64,000 nucleotides of DNA from the NCBI GenBank assembly GCA_963669155.1, contig OZ022581.1:16327027-16391026 (forward strand), in the 5' to 3' direction. Source of the stretch: Arbacia lixula. Its lineage: Eukaryota > Echinodermata > Echinoidea > Arbacioida > Arbaciidae. Shown here one piece after another: positions 1-12,123 of the stretch (position 1 is the first letter of the stretch; every line of letters starts with the position of its first letter). The notes beneath the pieces are model-generated. The model was given only the letters and a program-made list of their open reading frames with translations. It was not told the DNA's origin and searched no databases. The position numbers and the translations under genes are program-made.

Positions 1-440
1 TGTCATCGTTTCGAGAAACCCAGCCGTGATACCCGCCCCTCCGTTCCGGTCCTCCCTCAGCTTGGAATGTCCACAAGTCCAGCTAACCTGGAGGATTTAT
101 CCAGCATCAAGCTTTGAGGAGATGTTGAAAGACAAGGAACATGCCAAGCATTTCTATATCAACGACCAAACAAGGGTGAGGTCGACATCCGTCAGTGTCC
201 TGTTCTGTTTTGATCAACAAAGGAAGGACTACGACTAGGCATGTTACAAACACCGACAACTCTTACAGCGTCGGGTTGCCAGATGGCCGAGGTACAGTCC
301 ATGGTTGCGGAAGAAACTTGTTACAGGCATCAAAGGGAACAATGCATTATGTGCAACGGGAAAACATGCAATTCACATACTACCGCTAATTCTGTATTCT
401 ATGTATTCACAGCGGCATGACAATGAATTGTTATGTCTTA

Positions 441-490
<50 letters not shown>

Positions 491-1460
491 AATCGAATAA
501 ACCGAAAGTCCTTCATTGACACGCCTTATAATGTAACCGCTATCCTTTCGATTTAATCATTCTTACCTTCTGACATGTACGGTGCTGCAGAAGAGCGCAA
601 TCCAATGATATGCAACAATATGTGCATTTTGGAAGATAATATAATACAATAGCATCATAAAATGACGGATAATTTATGTTTTTTACAAGTGCTACGTTCT
701 CATAGGAAATAATATTGCTTTAGAGTTGTTGCTATCTTCATTAGATAGTGTGCAAGCATTGATACCCTAACAAATACTGCCAAGTCAAACACAGTCATAC
801 GTGTCTCTATTTGTGTAGCAAAGTGAGCATATGCTCAACTGAGTGATACCAAAAATTACAAATAATAAATTATGAATAAATATGTTGACCAACTACTAAC
901 AAGTATCAACGCCTCGTATGATTTACCGCTTTGTATGGTAGACAAACTGATGTTGTATATGGCGTTTGATTGTATGACTTTTGCGAAATTGTATAATCTT
1001 TGGTACATAAACTATAGAGAGTTAAGTATTCTATATATGATGTTTATAACTGCAATAGATATATCTCAGTGTATTAGGGGTCAACCACATCTGCATATGG
1101 TATGAGAGAATATTGTTACGATTTTTTGTTCTGGAAAGGAGAATTCACTCTGTGAATAGCACTATACATCCAATTTTCATCGTGAACATATGATATTGCA
1201 CAGAGCGTTAAAGCGTAACTGTTTCAACTGTGATGACTGAGCCAAAAGCAATATTCGTCCAGCTAACCATGCTAACTGGCATCGGAGTGATCTGTTTTGA
1301 ATGGTTGCTGGGGTGACAGAAGGTTCAGCTACGGTCAGTAAAGGTCGCCTCTTGAGCCTGCTCGTGGAGATCATTGATCATTCATGACGGTATGTTTGCA
1401 CATGGCTTTGTCACTACGATGGCTGCTCTGTGTTTCACACCCAGGCTATTTAAATACTTT
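1..1460. other. Non-coding flank, no gene seen
   Basis: No reading frame here exceeds 83 codons, and none resembles a known family. The base composition is AT-leaning throughout. The only distinct structure is the AG microsatellite at 444-488. I see no splice-site-bounded coding exon, RNA gene or transposon end. Confidence 0.6.
444..488. repeat. (AG)n microsatellite
   Basis: A nearly perfect run of about 22 AG dinucleotides. It is one of several GA/CT tracts in the window. Reading frames crossing it give artificial RERERE peptides. Confidence 0.97.
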
Positions 1461-1686
1461 CAGGCCGAATGCCTGGCGTAAAATATTATCAGGCTGTCCG
1501 TCCCGTTAGCTGTATGTCGCGGCAGTCAGTGAACCGCACCGTGCGTGTATACCGCTGCGCAGTCGAGAGAGATCCCGCTCTTTCCCGCTGCAGTTACAGC
1601 TCTGTACCGCCCTGCAGCCCCCGGTCACTGACCCACCGACTAGCTCTCGGAGCGCTGAAGCCGAGTTGATCTCCGCGTGTGTGTAT

Positions 1687-1725
1687 GCATGCATGCATGC
1701 CTGCTTGCCAGGCAGGCAGGCAGGC
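1687..1725. repeat. GCAT/GGCA tetranucleotide repeat
   Basis: A GCAT tandem run (1687-1700) is followed by a GGCA run (1710-1725). It sits in a locally GC-richer stretch just upstream of the TATA-like word at 1946. Confidence 0.85.
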
Positions 1726-1945
1726 TATAGGCCAACTCAGCGAACGACGTACGCACGAGCAACCCCCTTGTGGCGTGCACGCTGCGAGAGCTTGAGGGCT
1801 ACAACCTCCGTGTACACACACATGTATGCAGGGGATCTACATTGAGGTCAATCGCTTCTTGCGGTTACCGTATGTAAGCTATTTTTTCCTCGCCTCTCTC
1901 GCTCGCTCTCTCCCTCTTCTTTCGCGCGCCTGCGATCGAAGGCCG

Positions 1946-1952
1946 TATAAAA
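1946..1952 (+). promoter_or_regulatory. TATA box candidate (TATAAAA)
   Basis: TATAAAA lies in a GC-richer context on the + strand. An initiator-like TCAGTC (A at 1991) lies 45 bases downstream, which is longer than the usual 28-34, so the pairing is imperfect. Supporting context is a strong splice donor (TCGAG then GTGAGA) at 2336, which would close a leader exon of about 350 bases. No homologous protein is encoded there. A chance TATA word remains possible. Confidence 0.3.
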
Positions 1953-1975
1953 CCCGAGTTCAGCGTGTCGCCTGC

Positions 1976-2335
1976 GCCAGTTGAAGCTTCAGTCTGCCGT
2001 GCGGAATGGCGCACAGTACCACAGCGCTTCCACCGGCGAATCATTCCCTGTAAACTACAACCAAGAAGATTGAGTAAAAACATGAAAGCACCTCAGCGTT
2101 TTGATCAGAATCTGAGTGATCTTCTCGACTATCTCACATAGAGCTTCAGCCATCCATCCACTAGGATCATATTTTGTGTTTCGTCCACCGTTTCTGGACA
2201 GACGTTTCACTCGTGTGCGAGTCGTCTCCTCAAGCGTTACAAACTCGATTTCATCCAGCTTTGCGCCTCCTCTTCCCCCGGATACCTTACTTTACTCCCA
2301 TCTCAGCGCGCCGTGTTGTCTTCCCTGCACTCGAG
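1976..2335 (+). other. Possible non-coding first exon
   Basis: This interval runs from the expected start site of the 1946 TATA word to a consensus 5' splice site at 2336 (GAG followed by GTGAGA). It holds a short open frame from ATG 2082 to TAG 2141 (19 codons, beginning MKAP), which would be an upstream ORF in a leader. No downstream coding exon of the same gene was identified. The call rests only on the promoter word and the donor. Confidence 0.2.
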
Positions 2336-2339
2336 GTGA

Positions 2340-3115
2340 GAAAAAGGTCTTTGATTAATTCATGTTTGAGCAAAGAGACGGCGTACGGAACACAGCAGGA
2401 CACCACGAGAGTAAATGCAGAGTTCACGAAGAGTGCATTTTGATTTTGCTGAGGTGTGTGGCGTATTGTAAATCTTGTTTAGCGAGTGAAAAGCTGTGAC
2501 TTTGGTTAATATTCGTGCTTTTTTTTTTTTTATCCAAATGCTACTGAGATTTCCCAGTGTTGAATTTCTCATTGAAATGATTGCACTGTTTTATGATATA
2601 TCAAAACACATGCATTATGAATAAAATTCTGACCTGTATGTTCTTTTAATGAGTAGTGGTGCGAATGTGTTTGTGATATAAGTACGTGAGAAAGACATAG
2701 TTGTTATTAGTGTTGCGTAAATACTTATATCCCAAATCCCAAACGAGCAACGTGATTTTGCAAGCAAAGTTAATAACAAGAGCAAAATTATGAACTCTAA
2801 TGTGAGTTCAGATTTTTTCTAAAACTCGTGTAGATTATGACTGTAATATCGACACAATGGTAAGTTCTGTATTTCTTAATCGCAGCTTGTTGTAGAGTTG
2901 AGCAGTTAGAATCCCAGTTACGAACTGTCCCGAAAAGCATTATACCAATGAATAGTTCTAGGTTAATAATGGGAGTTTCCAGACAAACTTCATTAGCTAA
3001 AGGTAAAATAAATATGCATCATCCTTCAAAGAACCACAAGGTTTATCCGACATAGCAGCTGATAATACAAGCCTTATAGGTGCAGGTTTCACTCAAAGAA
3101 AGCAGGTGATCGCAT
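2340..3115. other. AT-rich non-coding stretch
   Basis: No supported feature was seen. It contains a T11 run near 2519 and only short frames without recognisable similarity. Confidence 0.5.
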
Positions 3116-3119
3116 TGTT

Positions 3120-3182
3120 AAGAATCCGTGCATATAAACAATAAAAACATAAAGAAGAAAAAAAAAAGAATCCGTGCATATA
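3120..3182. repeat. 17-bp direct repeats flanking an A-rich tract
   Basis: The word AAGAATCCGTGCATATA occurs at 3120-3136 and again, identically, at 3166-3182. Between them are 29 bases that are almost all A, ending in a run of eight A before the second copy. A perfect direct repeat of this length around a poly(A)-like insert is the footprint expected of target-primed reverse transcription that integrated little more than a tail. Replication slippage or local duplication is the alternative. Confidence 0.7.
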
Positions 3183-3530
3183 TAAACTGTAGGCCTACTG
3201 AACTCCTTGAACTGATTGGAATGGGTGACAACGAAGAGCACCAGACGTGTCATTAAATTCCATGTTAGATGCTCGTTCTTTTCAACAAACGTTTTTTTTT
3301 CTTCGACCAAAGTGATAATTTGCAACTCGGAAACTGTCATCGACATCATTTACATTCTGTGCAGACATTATCATCCACATCATGTAGCTCTAGATATAAT
3401 TATGGAAAGGGAAGTCTTGACAACAGTGTTTAGTGGTGTTTGTTTATGCATTTTCTTGTTAGGTGGGATGATTGGTCTATATTCTTGTAGTACAACTATA
3501 TTCATTCTGACAAATAAAACAAATGCAATA
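3183..3530. other. Non-coding spacer
   Basis: It contains open frames of up to 136 codons on the + strand (from 3216, reading on into the element at 3531) and 86 codons on the - strand. Their hydrophobic, low-complexity translations match nothing I recognise, and they lack splice or promoter context. I treat them as chance frames. Confidence 0.4.
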
Positions 3531-3749
3531 TACCATTTTCGTTACATATGCAAATATTATGTACGTTATTTAGACAATACGTTACTAATGGTAACCCCAA
3601 ATCTTGTAAGAGGTTTGTCCAACTAGCAACACTTAATAGATTAAGTTTGCGCTTCACCCATTGGAATTGAATCACGTAATACAGGTGAATGTAACAGCAC
3701 GTTACTGCACAATTAGGAAGAAAATCATGAATACATTGCGAAAATGGTA
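3531..3749 (+). mobile_element. MITE-like element, copy 1 (family A)
   Basis: The ends are inverted copies of TACCATTTTCGTTACAT (right end: ATTGCGAAAATGGTA). The flanks read TATA on both sides of the CC...GG core, compatible with a TA or TATA target duplication. The internal sequence, including ACGTTACTAATGGTAACCCC, recurs at 29536-29750 in reverse orientation and more loosely at 30744-30952 and 21740-21880. At 219 bp with no coding capacity, it fits a non-autonomous DNA transposon. The superfamily is not determinable here. Confidence 0.75.
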
Positions 3750-4620
3750 TATTTGTTCACACCATTGACGTAACATGTTACATGAATTATGTAAACATAG
3801 ACTTTTCTAGTCTGGGACCAAATTCTTTACTAGCGTAGCTTCTTCAATGAACATTGTTCAGTTACATTACACCTTCCAATTCATTATCGGCCATCATGCG
3901 TGTGCATAATAGATCGTTGTTATTGCCTGTAACGGCGTGATCACATGATCATTTCTTTCCATTTGAATAATGGACTCATGTGTTCATTATCTCAAGTTCA
4001 GTTTGGATGAATTTTTTTGAATTTCAACTTGGATGGAAAAACTAGTATTTGACAACACTGGAGAAACTGTATACAATATTTAGACAAAAAAATAGCAAAT
4101 CGGAAAATATCAAGAACGTTATGCCAACGATGCTTAGAATATGTTGACGCGTATAATGTACAATGTTTTCAAACTGATAAATTATGAAAGGTATTATTAA
4201 CGTGTGGTTGCGTAAGAAAACATATTGCCTATCTTCCTCACACTTTGACAAGTGTTGGGGCTTGCATTACAATTGATTTGAATTGATTTGGAAATGTTTT
4301 TGGACATGTCATGTCACGAATAGTTTTTGTACACTTTGTTTATTCTTGCACCACTAATACACAAACTCCCATAGGACAATATTTTGTCTAACACATGAGT
4401 GTATAGCTTTAATACCGTCTTCATTCAATTCGGGAAGCCCTTGGACTGCCTCACTGAACATGTTTTAGAGAGACAGGTGTGACGTGTTGGTTACATAGGG
4501 ATTCTTCCCTAGAACAGCAGCCATAATAACATTGTCGGGTTTCATAAAGGTTGAAACTAGAGGAGGTGATCAAAGCTGAAGAGAGTACCAGGGAAGTACT
4601 GTCATCCCGTATCATGCATA
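3750..4620. other. AT-rich non-coding stretch
   Basis: Nothing was recognised. A 69-codon minus-strand frame (4042-4251) is low-complexity and hydrophobic and is taken as chance. Confidence 0.5.
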
Positions 4621-5244
4621 TACCATGTGACTAAAAAAAACCTATACACTTTTAAAATGGCTGCCGAATGAAAAATATTTGATTCTGGGGAGAATGATTT
4701 ACATGTATGAATAGCTTATGGTCTAAACTCTCATCTGACACCAAAACATCCAAAAATTATTCTCGCTTGAATGAGCACTGCTCACTTTTGTAAATGAAAT
4801 GAAAATTAGGCTGCGCAGGAATTAGCCTTCTAATTTTGTGAGAGGCTGAATATTCAATTAAATATTCAATTCAATATTCATTACTCAAATACATTTTGTT
4901 GAAAAAGAAAATGAATGTCTCAGCTACTGGCTGCCTATTCTTCAGGTTATACATTGACTTAAAGAATAAATTGCCAGCATTTTTGACATTCTTTTTTTTT
5001 TTCGATAACCCATAATTGAATATTCAATCAACCTCTTGTAAAATTGGAAGGTTAATTCCTGCGCAGCCTAATTTTCATACCATTTACAAAAGTGAGTAGT
5101 GCTCATTCAAGCATGAATTATTTTGAGAGGCTTTCATGTCATATGAAAGTTGAGTCCATAAGCTATCCATACACATAGTCTTTTCCGCCCGCCAGAATCG
5201 TATTTTTTGGCCCCCAAGTATATAGTTTTTTTAGACACACGGTA
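4621..5244. mobile_element. Fold-back inverted-repeat element
   Basis: The left arm (about 4621-4863) and the right arm (about 5010-5244) are inverted copies over roughly 235 bases. Matching blocks include TACCATGTGACTAAAAAAA against the inverted TACCGTGTGTCTAAAAAAA, ATAGCTTATGG, TGAATGAGCACTRCTCAC and AAAATTAGGCTGCGCAGGAA. The arms surround about 150 unpaired bases that are AT-rich and include a T10 run. No transposase frame is present, so it is a non-autonomous fold-back element or a large MITE. Target duplications are not clear. Confidence 0.85.
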
Positions 5245-8200
5245 GAACATAATAATTTCATAATAATCTTACCATAACCATTAATGCGATGATAATTATA
5301 TTTTGCTTAAAAATATCATTTGATTACACATCTTTCTCAACACTAATGAAAAGGACCCTACGAGGATAAACTCCGACCCCTCTCGGAAATTGTATATCAT
5401 AATGTTTATGTATTTTATGTGAGATTTGAATGGTTGCATGTAACCATATATATGTGGGACACATTGCTGTTCAATGGGGCTTGTGTACATACGTACGTGA
5501 GGAAGGAATGTCTCGGTGGTGCATGATGTCGTGCAAGTGTGTGCCCCAATGTCAGCACAAAGTAATCACCTCCCTTTAACCCGACCATGTTCGCTGCATC
5601 TCCCGCGTGCCTCTGCTGATGAAGATGAATGGGCCTGCTGCCTGGGCCAATCCATCACGGTGGAAAGTGGCTTCTGCTGACATTTATACCACGTGTGCTA
5701 AAACCGTTCTCTGTCTCTGTACCCCCTCGTTTGTCCATGCCATGCCTTGCGTTACGGCTCATCTAGCAGTCTAGCGCTGCTATGCTAAGAGCCGTGCCAC
5801 GGTGGTTATAAACATATCAACTACCGACAAACACCGAGCTCATTTCGTCATGAACTCACAATCGATAAACAAACGATGTTAATGTATTATACGCATGACA
5901 ACAATGACTTCCCCTCCTGTGTCAGTCAACATGTTGCGGGTACATGATTCTAACAATGATACAGATAATCTTTCAGTTATTCTACAATCCTGATGAGTGT
6001 TGCTAAGACCGTCTAGAAGACTTGCCACGGCTGGCAAGAACCTCCCTTGCACTCGTAAGACTACTAACACCGCACCCCACTAAAGCCACTGGCGAGATAA
6101 TCTCACACTAGGCAATGTGATTAATATGACCACTTTATTGTCACGCTTGAAATCCAATGAACTTCAGCTTGAGATGTTAAACAGTAAATCATCAAGAGCT
6201 CGTGTTACACGTTACCTGTACTTTTTGCTGGTTACTGAGAGTTGATCTTTTATTGATTCTTCCCATTGACCTCGAACAACCGCGCCACGAGTTCCTTGAA
6301 CCTTGCAATATACCGCACATGCCATTAAAATGATTAGCAATTAAATGAACTACGAGAAAAAAAGATAGTTGCCGGTATCTCTAAACGTAGGCTGGACACG
6401 CACAGTAATTAAAATCATTTACGTACTTTTTACGCCCTTACGATTTCAAACCTGGCCAAAGTTATACGAGTAAGAAAAACAAAACCTGAGGTCTGTGTTT
6501 ATTGCATCCCTTCCCCAGGAGTTACTGCGTTACATCAAAACATCATTGTGCAGCATCTTTAATGGCAGTGCTATTCAAGGAGAAGCAAGGATGTGATGCT
6601 GAATGGTTGATGGAAGCTGCAATCTTGGCACTATCAAAGTGTATTTCTATGTACGGGTCTCTCATGGTACAATTCAGTGCTTTGAATGCTTTACCTAGAG
6701 ATCTACGCCAATGTATGCCGTGAATGTTAGCTGTATGGATGCGAAAAAACATGTAGACTGACATGAATGGTGCGATAACCTGGTCTAGCCGCCAGCTTTT
6801 GATATGACGACCATAATGGTTATTCTCTCCGGCACAAAACAGCAGTGCAGTCAGAGGAGAGAGAGGGGACTAGGTGGGGGGGGGAGGGACTCTGGAGCCC
6901 TCTGTTGACTCTATTCACATCAATTTATTTCTCCCTTTCAGCATCTCGTGCATGGAAAACGGGATTATTTATCAATCATATTTTCTATTGGAGAATAAAA
7001 ACATAGAGGGAAGAATCCCCGGAGGCAAACTTGTAGCGGGGAGTTCTCAATGTGATCCAAAGCTGTGAACTTTAAAAAGAGATCCCTTAAAAAAAAGCGA
7101 GTTCGCTTTTCCCTTCTCCCCACTGTAAACTTGCGCGTGTACCAAGGGTACACCTGTGCCGATTGTAAACCCGTTGACCGTATTCGGGGCAACAAAGGCA
7201 TGAAAGGAGACTCGCACAATGTGGGTAGCGCCATACAAAACCCCGGCAGCACAATTCAGCATTGGAGGCTATGTTTTTCCTGCTCCCGTATAATGCCTTT
7301 AGAAAAAAAGAAGGTAGAGTGAATCAATCTGTACTCGGTCATAGGCCCTGCCTATCTGGGTTGACATTCGTACGACCCGGAGCATGTTGTATGGAGTGCC
7401 AGGCATGGGGCGAGTGTTTGGCGCAAGGGAGGCAAGGGCAGACTTTTGAGCATGTAACCTGGCGACGAGTGCGATGTCGAGTACACTGTCGGTGATTGGA
7501 GAATGCCTGACGGTCGTACCGTGCCGAAAGACGACGTGCCCTTTTCAATTAAACCAAACACTGTTTCGGAGTACTCTGCCAAGTTTCTATGTCTTGTTCA
7601 CACCAGACATTTCATTTCACCCGTCTTCAAGATATGTGCCACACAAATAGCTGCTTTTGGCGGTTTGTGTGTAGGCCTAAGTATTGTGACACGCTATATC
7701 ATTGGGACATAGGGAGCTAATTCATAGAGCTGAACCCACGGCATTGATTTATTGCACGTATTGACAGCAGGACGATTCGTTTCTAATTCTTAATTCTAAT
7801 TTTAATGCTTAAAATTGGCACGTTATTGTTCTAAATTATATTTTTGACGTTATTTTAATTTACAATGGAACATAATTTATGTTTAATGACAAGAATATGT
7901 TTCTTCTTATTTTAGTATCGTCAATTTCAAAGCAAATGTATTTGTTTTTTAAATGCTATTTGAAGATTGAGAAAGACTATATGGACCACCCCAGGCATGC
8001 CAGGGGCTTGTGTTTACAGACTGTGTTAAAATATATCGCTAGTCACCGATTTTAGATTATGACAAGTAAAGTGATCTCTGGACCTAGCAAGTCAAATCGT
8101 TAAAGACCCACTAGTATTTTTTTTTGGCTGAGTAGGGGAAAAACGACTCCGATGTCATTTATTTATGCATCTCCACGGTTTGTATAATGCCACACGCAAC

Positions 8201-8441
8201 GGCGAGATTTGTTCACAATTTTGAGGCATATACATGCAGAAAAGACTACTGTCGGTACATTACCATTGATGCATATACACTGCTTACGCTAAAGCGAGGT
8301 GAACCTTAGTTCACTGTAGTTCATATTTGTGTGTCTCTAACCGCTGGTATGATACTCAAACTGTCAAATTTATGAGCAGCAATAATGTTTAGTAAACACA
8401 TGCATTTGATATTAAAGATATGGCAAACAGATAACATTTCT

Positions 8442-8457
8442 ATTCTAAATTTAGAAT
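8442..8457. repeat. 16-bp perfect palindrome
   Basis: ATTCTAAATTTAGAAT reads the same on both strands. It may be a chance AT palindrome or a homodimer binding site. No flanking context decides this. Confidence 0.6.
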
Positions 8458-11030
8458 GTAGGTCACACTGTATGAACATGGTAAAGGCTAGATACATGTA
8501 TATCAAGATGATTAATGATTGGCAATGTCACGTGTTCATCGGTTATGACCACTTTATGGGTTCAATAAAAACGATCCATCAATCCAGCTGTTTTCGATTG
8601 GTCCTGTTTTCGTGGTTAACGGGGTATTTGAATTAGCAACATGACATATAATCTTCAAGGAGAACAAAACATGATCTCAAAATTGTTCCATAAAATCATA
8701 CAAATCAGGACATCAGGAAAAGAACATTACTTCACCTTTCCATTTGCTTGCTTCATTTGTTGTTATTTTTATTCGTCATTTTTTTTTTTTACATCTGTTC
8801 GTGCTTACGTTTCGCAATCCCTTTCATATACCAGGGAGGTGTAAGACCTGAAGTCAGCACGAAGAGAAATTTATTCCTACACCAGTTGCGTTCATCGATA
8901 AGCACAATATGCTATTTCACGCGTGTGGCTGTTTGATCCATTGACGATTGACCATTGACGCCGCCAAACAGGCAAAACAAATTTGGGATGTAATTTGAGG
9001 ATTATGAATACATATTTTGTATGCGCAGAAGATTTAAGAACCACTTTGTGTACTAAATTGCATATTATGCACTAGTAGTACGTCGTATAATGATACGATT
9101 CTGTGAATTTCAAATCATCTTCTTTCGCTTTTGTTATGAGTGGAGAATACTGTAGAAAACGTGCCAGAGAAATGCCTCCATATCGCACATTGCTTAATCA
9201 TATTTCCTTGAAAATATCTTCTAAATCGTTTTTTGAGTGTTTCACATTCCATGGAAACAACCTTAATTTCGTGTTAAGTTACGGACCACATTCTTATACC
9301 ATTTTATTAAAATTTCCCTTCGCTTACCCCAAAACTAATTCATAGTTTGTGTATGAAGATCAGCTATGAACTCCCAGTAAAGGCTGAACTGATGACACAT
9401 TTCTCAAACCAGATTTTCTTTTGTTATTCCATCCATGGTTATTTAGAGGAAGGTATTGCTTAATTCTAAATACAGCGTACAGTGTTAAACACCTGAATGT
9501 CTTCAATTTTTGCGAGGCGGTGGTCATGATAGATCAAAGAAAGTCTATTCGAGCACAGTCCATCCATAATAGGTCCATGCGTAACTATGCTATTGAGAAT
9601 CGTGCCTTCGGTTGAACAATATGGTCAAAGACCTTCTACCGTGATGGCTGTTTGTATCAATAGAAAAACACAGATGGGCTGTGAATTGATAATATAGATC
9701 ACGAGAGTCACAAACTATTCTCTTAACTCTTTGCGCATCGGACAAACTGCAGATCTATGGGAGGTGTGTGTTTTGATTGTGCACAATGCGTAAACGGCGC
9801 TTGAAGAATTAATGTCATCTTGATGTCGGAGTCGAGCGGCTGGTGCACTCTTCCGGTGTTCAACATGGACTACCCAAGCTTAGGAAAGAAAGAAAAACCC
9901 ATGAACTCGCGTGACCTACATACCCCCCCCCCCTTTTAAGTGCATAATTAAACTATTTCAAACAGACTTGGTAAACATGCGACAGAAGTACGACGAGGGT
10001 ACAATGAGCAGCATTTTGTCGGGACTGAGCAGACACCGGTAGGTCTACTTGCTTATCTGGTTCAGGCTACGTGAGCGCACACATTGTAAATAGACTCAGT
10101 CTATAATTGTGCGACAAACTAGAGTTTTTAAGGTTATGGCCCTTTCCAATGATAGAAGTCACGAGCATTTAATTATTTACACGACTTCTTTATGAGGCAA
10201 ACTTATGAGAAGATTAATTCCATATGATATACAACAGGCACGTAGTCTATTTGGCCAGTCGCCAGTCAATCCCCCTTACACACCCCTGGGTCGTCGCTTT
10301 TCCGAGGCAAGTCAGTATAACATTAGATTATGTAATCTCGAAACTGATAGATAGGCCATTGACCTTCTGCGCCGTGCCTGGAGACCGAGAGTACACAGTT
10401 TCATTCACATGATGGCACCACATACATGTACACAGCAAGCTTCCGTGAAGAACCTTGTTGAAAAGATCACGTATAATGTATGCAAAAGACCCCGTTTCGT
10501 GAAAAATGAATGAATTCGTATAACAGAAATCTCTTGCAAGTAAAAAACCACCACAACATAATGCTTGTGGAAACACGTTGCATCTTGATATCTGTCATCA
10601 GAGACGAACATATGGTATAGGGCATATACATACGGTATGGTTGTACGTAGGTCGTAGGTCCTAAGAGAGCTGATGGGAGGAAGGTTTTATAATCATGTAT
10701 GACTCTGCACTTTGAGACATGATTATGATTTCTATGGTAAAAGAACCCGTCAGGGTTGGATGCCTCTTTCACCGTCGATCTCGGAACTTATTCATTAAGA
10801 TCACAATACAACCGTATGAAAGCCTAGGAATGTGTTTACGAATGCGAAGCAGTTTCCAGAAAGTACTTATAAAAATGAATACGAGCAATGAAAAGAAAAA
10901 AAAATCACTCCACACCGTTCATTAAACATCCTTTCTTCCTTCCACAATTTTCTAGTCCTTCGCGGAACAATGTCCTCCGTTTCCCCCAAAGCACAATCCC
11001 CTGGTTTTGTACTCAAACTTTTAAAGAGCT

Positions 11031-11122
11031 AGTGAGAGAGAGGGGAGGGAGGCGGAGAGAGAGAGAGAGAGAGAGGTGGAGAGGGAGAGAAAATGAGAGA
11101 GGGAGAGAGAGAGAGAAAGAAA
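11031..11122. repeat. GA-rich purine tract
   Basis: An interrupted GA/GGA microsatellite of about 90 bases. The 89-codon frame across it (10888-11157) is mostly arginine and glutamate from the repeat and is not a gene. Confidence 0.9.
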
Positions 11123-11731
11123 AGGCAGCGGTTCACGTTGATAAATTGTGTCCATGAATAGATTGCAGGCAACAATAGCGCTCGGTCGTATCAATAAAAA
11201 AGATAATTTTGATAGGTGAGCTAACGTGACCTGAATGAGCTCAAAAGAGGCTCGAGAACCCCGGCGATTGCCAAAAAATATTGATTGATCTCTTGATAAT
11301 TGACTGATAAAAGAGCGTGGTCTACAAACGCGGGGTGTATGGGGTCCAAAGTTCGGTGCATTATAGATTCGAAGAAGTTATGCACGCAATGAAATTATAT
11401 CCACAAATATTTGGGACTGGATGAGAGGAGGAATGACTTGTGTGAATGGCGAATGCAGGTGAGTGACTCCTGTACAGACCAGACGAGTGATAACAATCTC
11501 TTTTTGAGAAGACATGAATTATATCGCACCATTGTAAGACGAGGCTTAACAAAAAACACACAATAAGGCGAATATGACGACATTGGGGTTGCGTTCCATC
11601 AATCATGAAAGCATGGAATCCTACATTAATGATGCATGTATGTGGTAAATAAATATGACCGAGGTTTTTCGCCATTGTTTATTCGGACGCCACGGAGGAA
11701 ACTTGACGTGCAGATGTTCGAATTTATTGCC

Positions 11732-11738
11732 TATAAAA
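11732..11738 (+). promoter_or_regulatory. TATA box with well-spaced initiator (candidate)
   Basis: TATAAAA begins at 11732. A TCAGT initiator word has its A at 11761, exactly 29 bases downstream, which is the canonical spacing. An ATG follows at 11769 and opens a 16-codon frame (starting MNPKVFEF) that ends at 11819. The leader would be only about 8 bases, which is unusual. No downstream exon is recognised. The spacing is suggestive, but in 64 kb a chance match of this quality is plausible. Confidence 0.3.
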
Positions 11739-11993
11739 CACAGTGGAGTACCCGACATTCAGTGTAACATGAACCCCAAGGTGTTTGAATTTATGCAACA
11801 TAATCTTGATACGGTATAAATAAACCATTTCTTCGCGAAGAAGAAAAGGATTGAATCGACTGAAATTAATTCAACGTAAACCACATTAAAGTAAAAATGT
11901 GACATTTCCTTTTGTTGTTTTTGCATAGATCTTTATTTTTCCATTGAATTTAAATTAGTTTTTGTTTGCACCAGTTTGCACCAGAAGGCCTAA

Positions 11994-12123
11994 AGCACAC
12001 TAAACACACTAAACACACTAAGACACTAAGACATTAGGACTTAAATCAATAAATGCCATTCATGCACCTTTGAACTGAAATCAATAAATGTAATTCTTGC
12101 ACTTTTGAACTGAAATCAATCCA
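11994..12123. repeat. Adjacent 9-bp and 35-bp tandem repeats
   Basis: Repeats of TAAACACAC type (about 11994-12020) pass into a 35-bp unit present about 2.3 times (aligned at 12043, 12078 and 12113). Each unit contains AAATCAATAAATG and a TTGCACYTTT-like word. This is a local minisatellite. Confidence 0.8.

Larger units (their letters stand above)
5245..11730. other. 6.5-kb region without a supported gene
   Basis: Frames reach about 100 codons on both strands without recognisable domains. Structures seen are a 16-bp perfect palindrome (8442-8457), a C11 run (9923-9933) and a purine tract (about 11031-11122). The region 6840-7500 is somewhat GC-richer, with overlapping short frames on both strands, but no family match or consistent splice signals. 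Confidence 0.45.
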
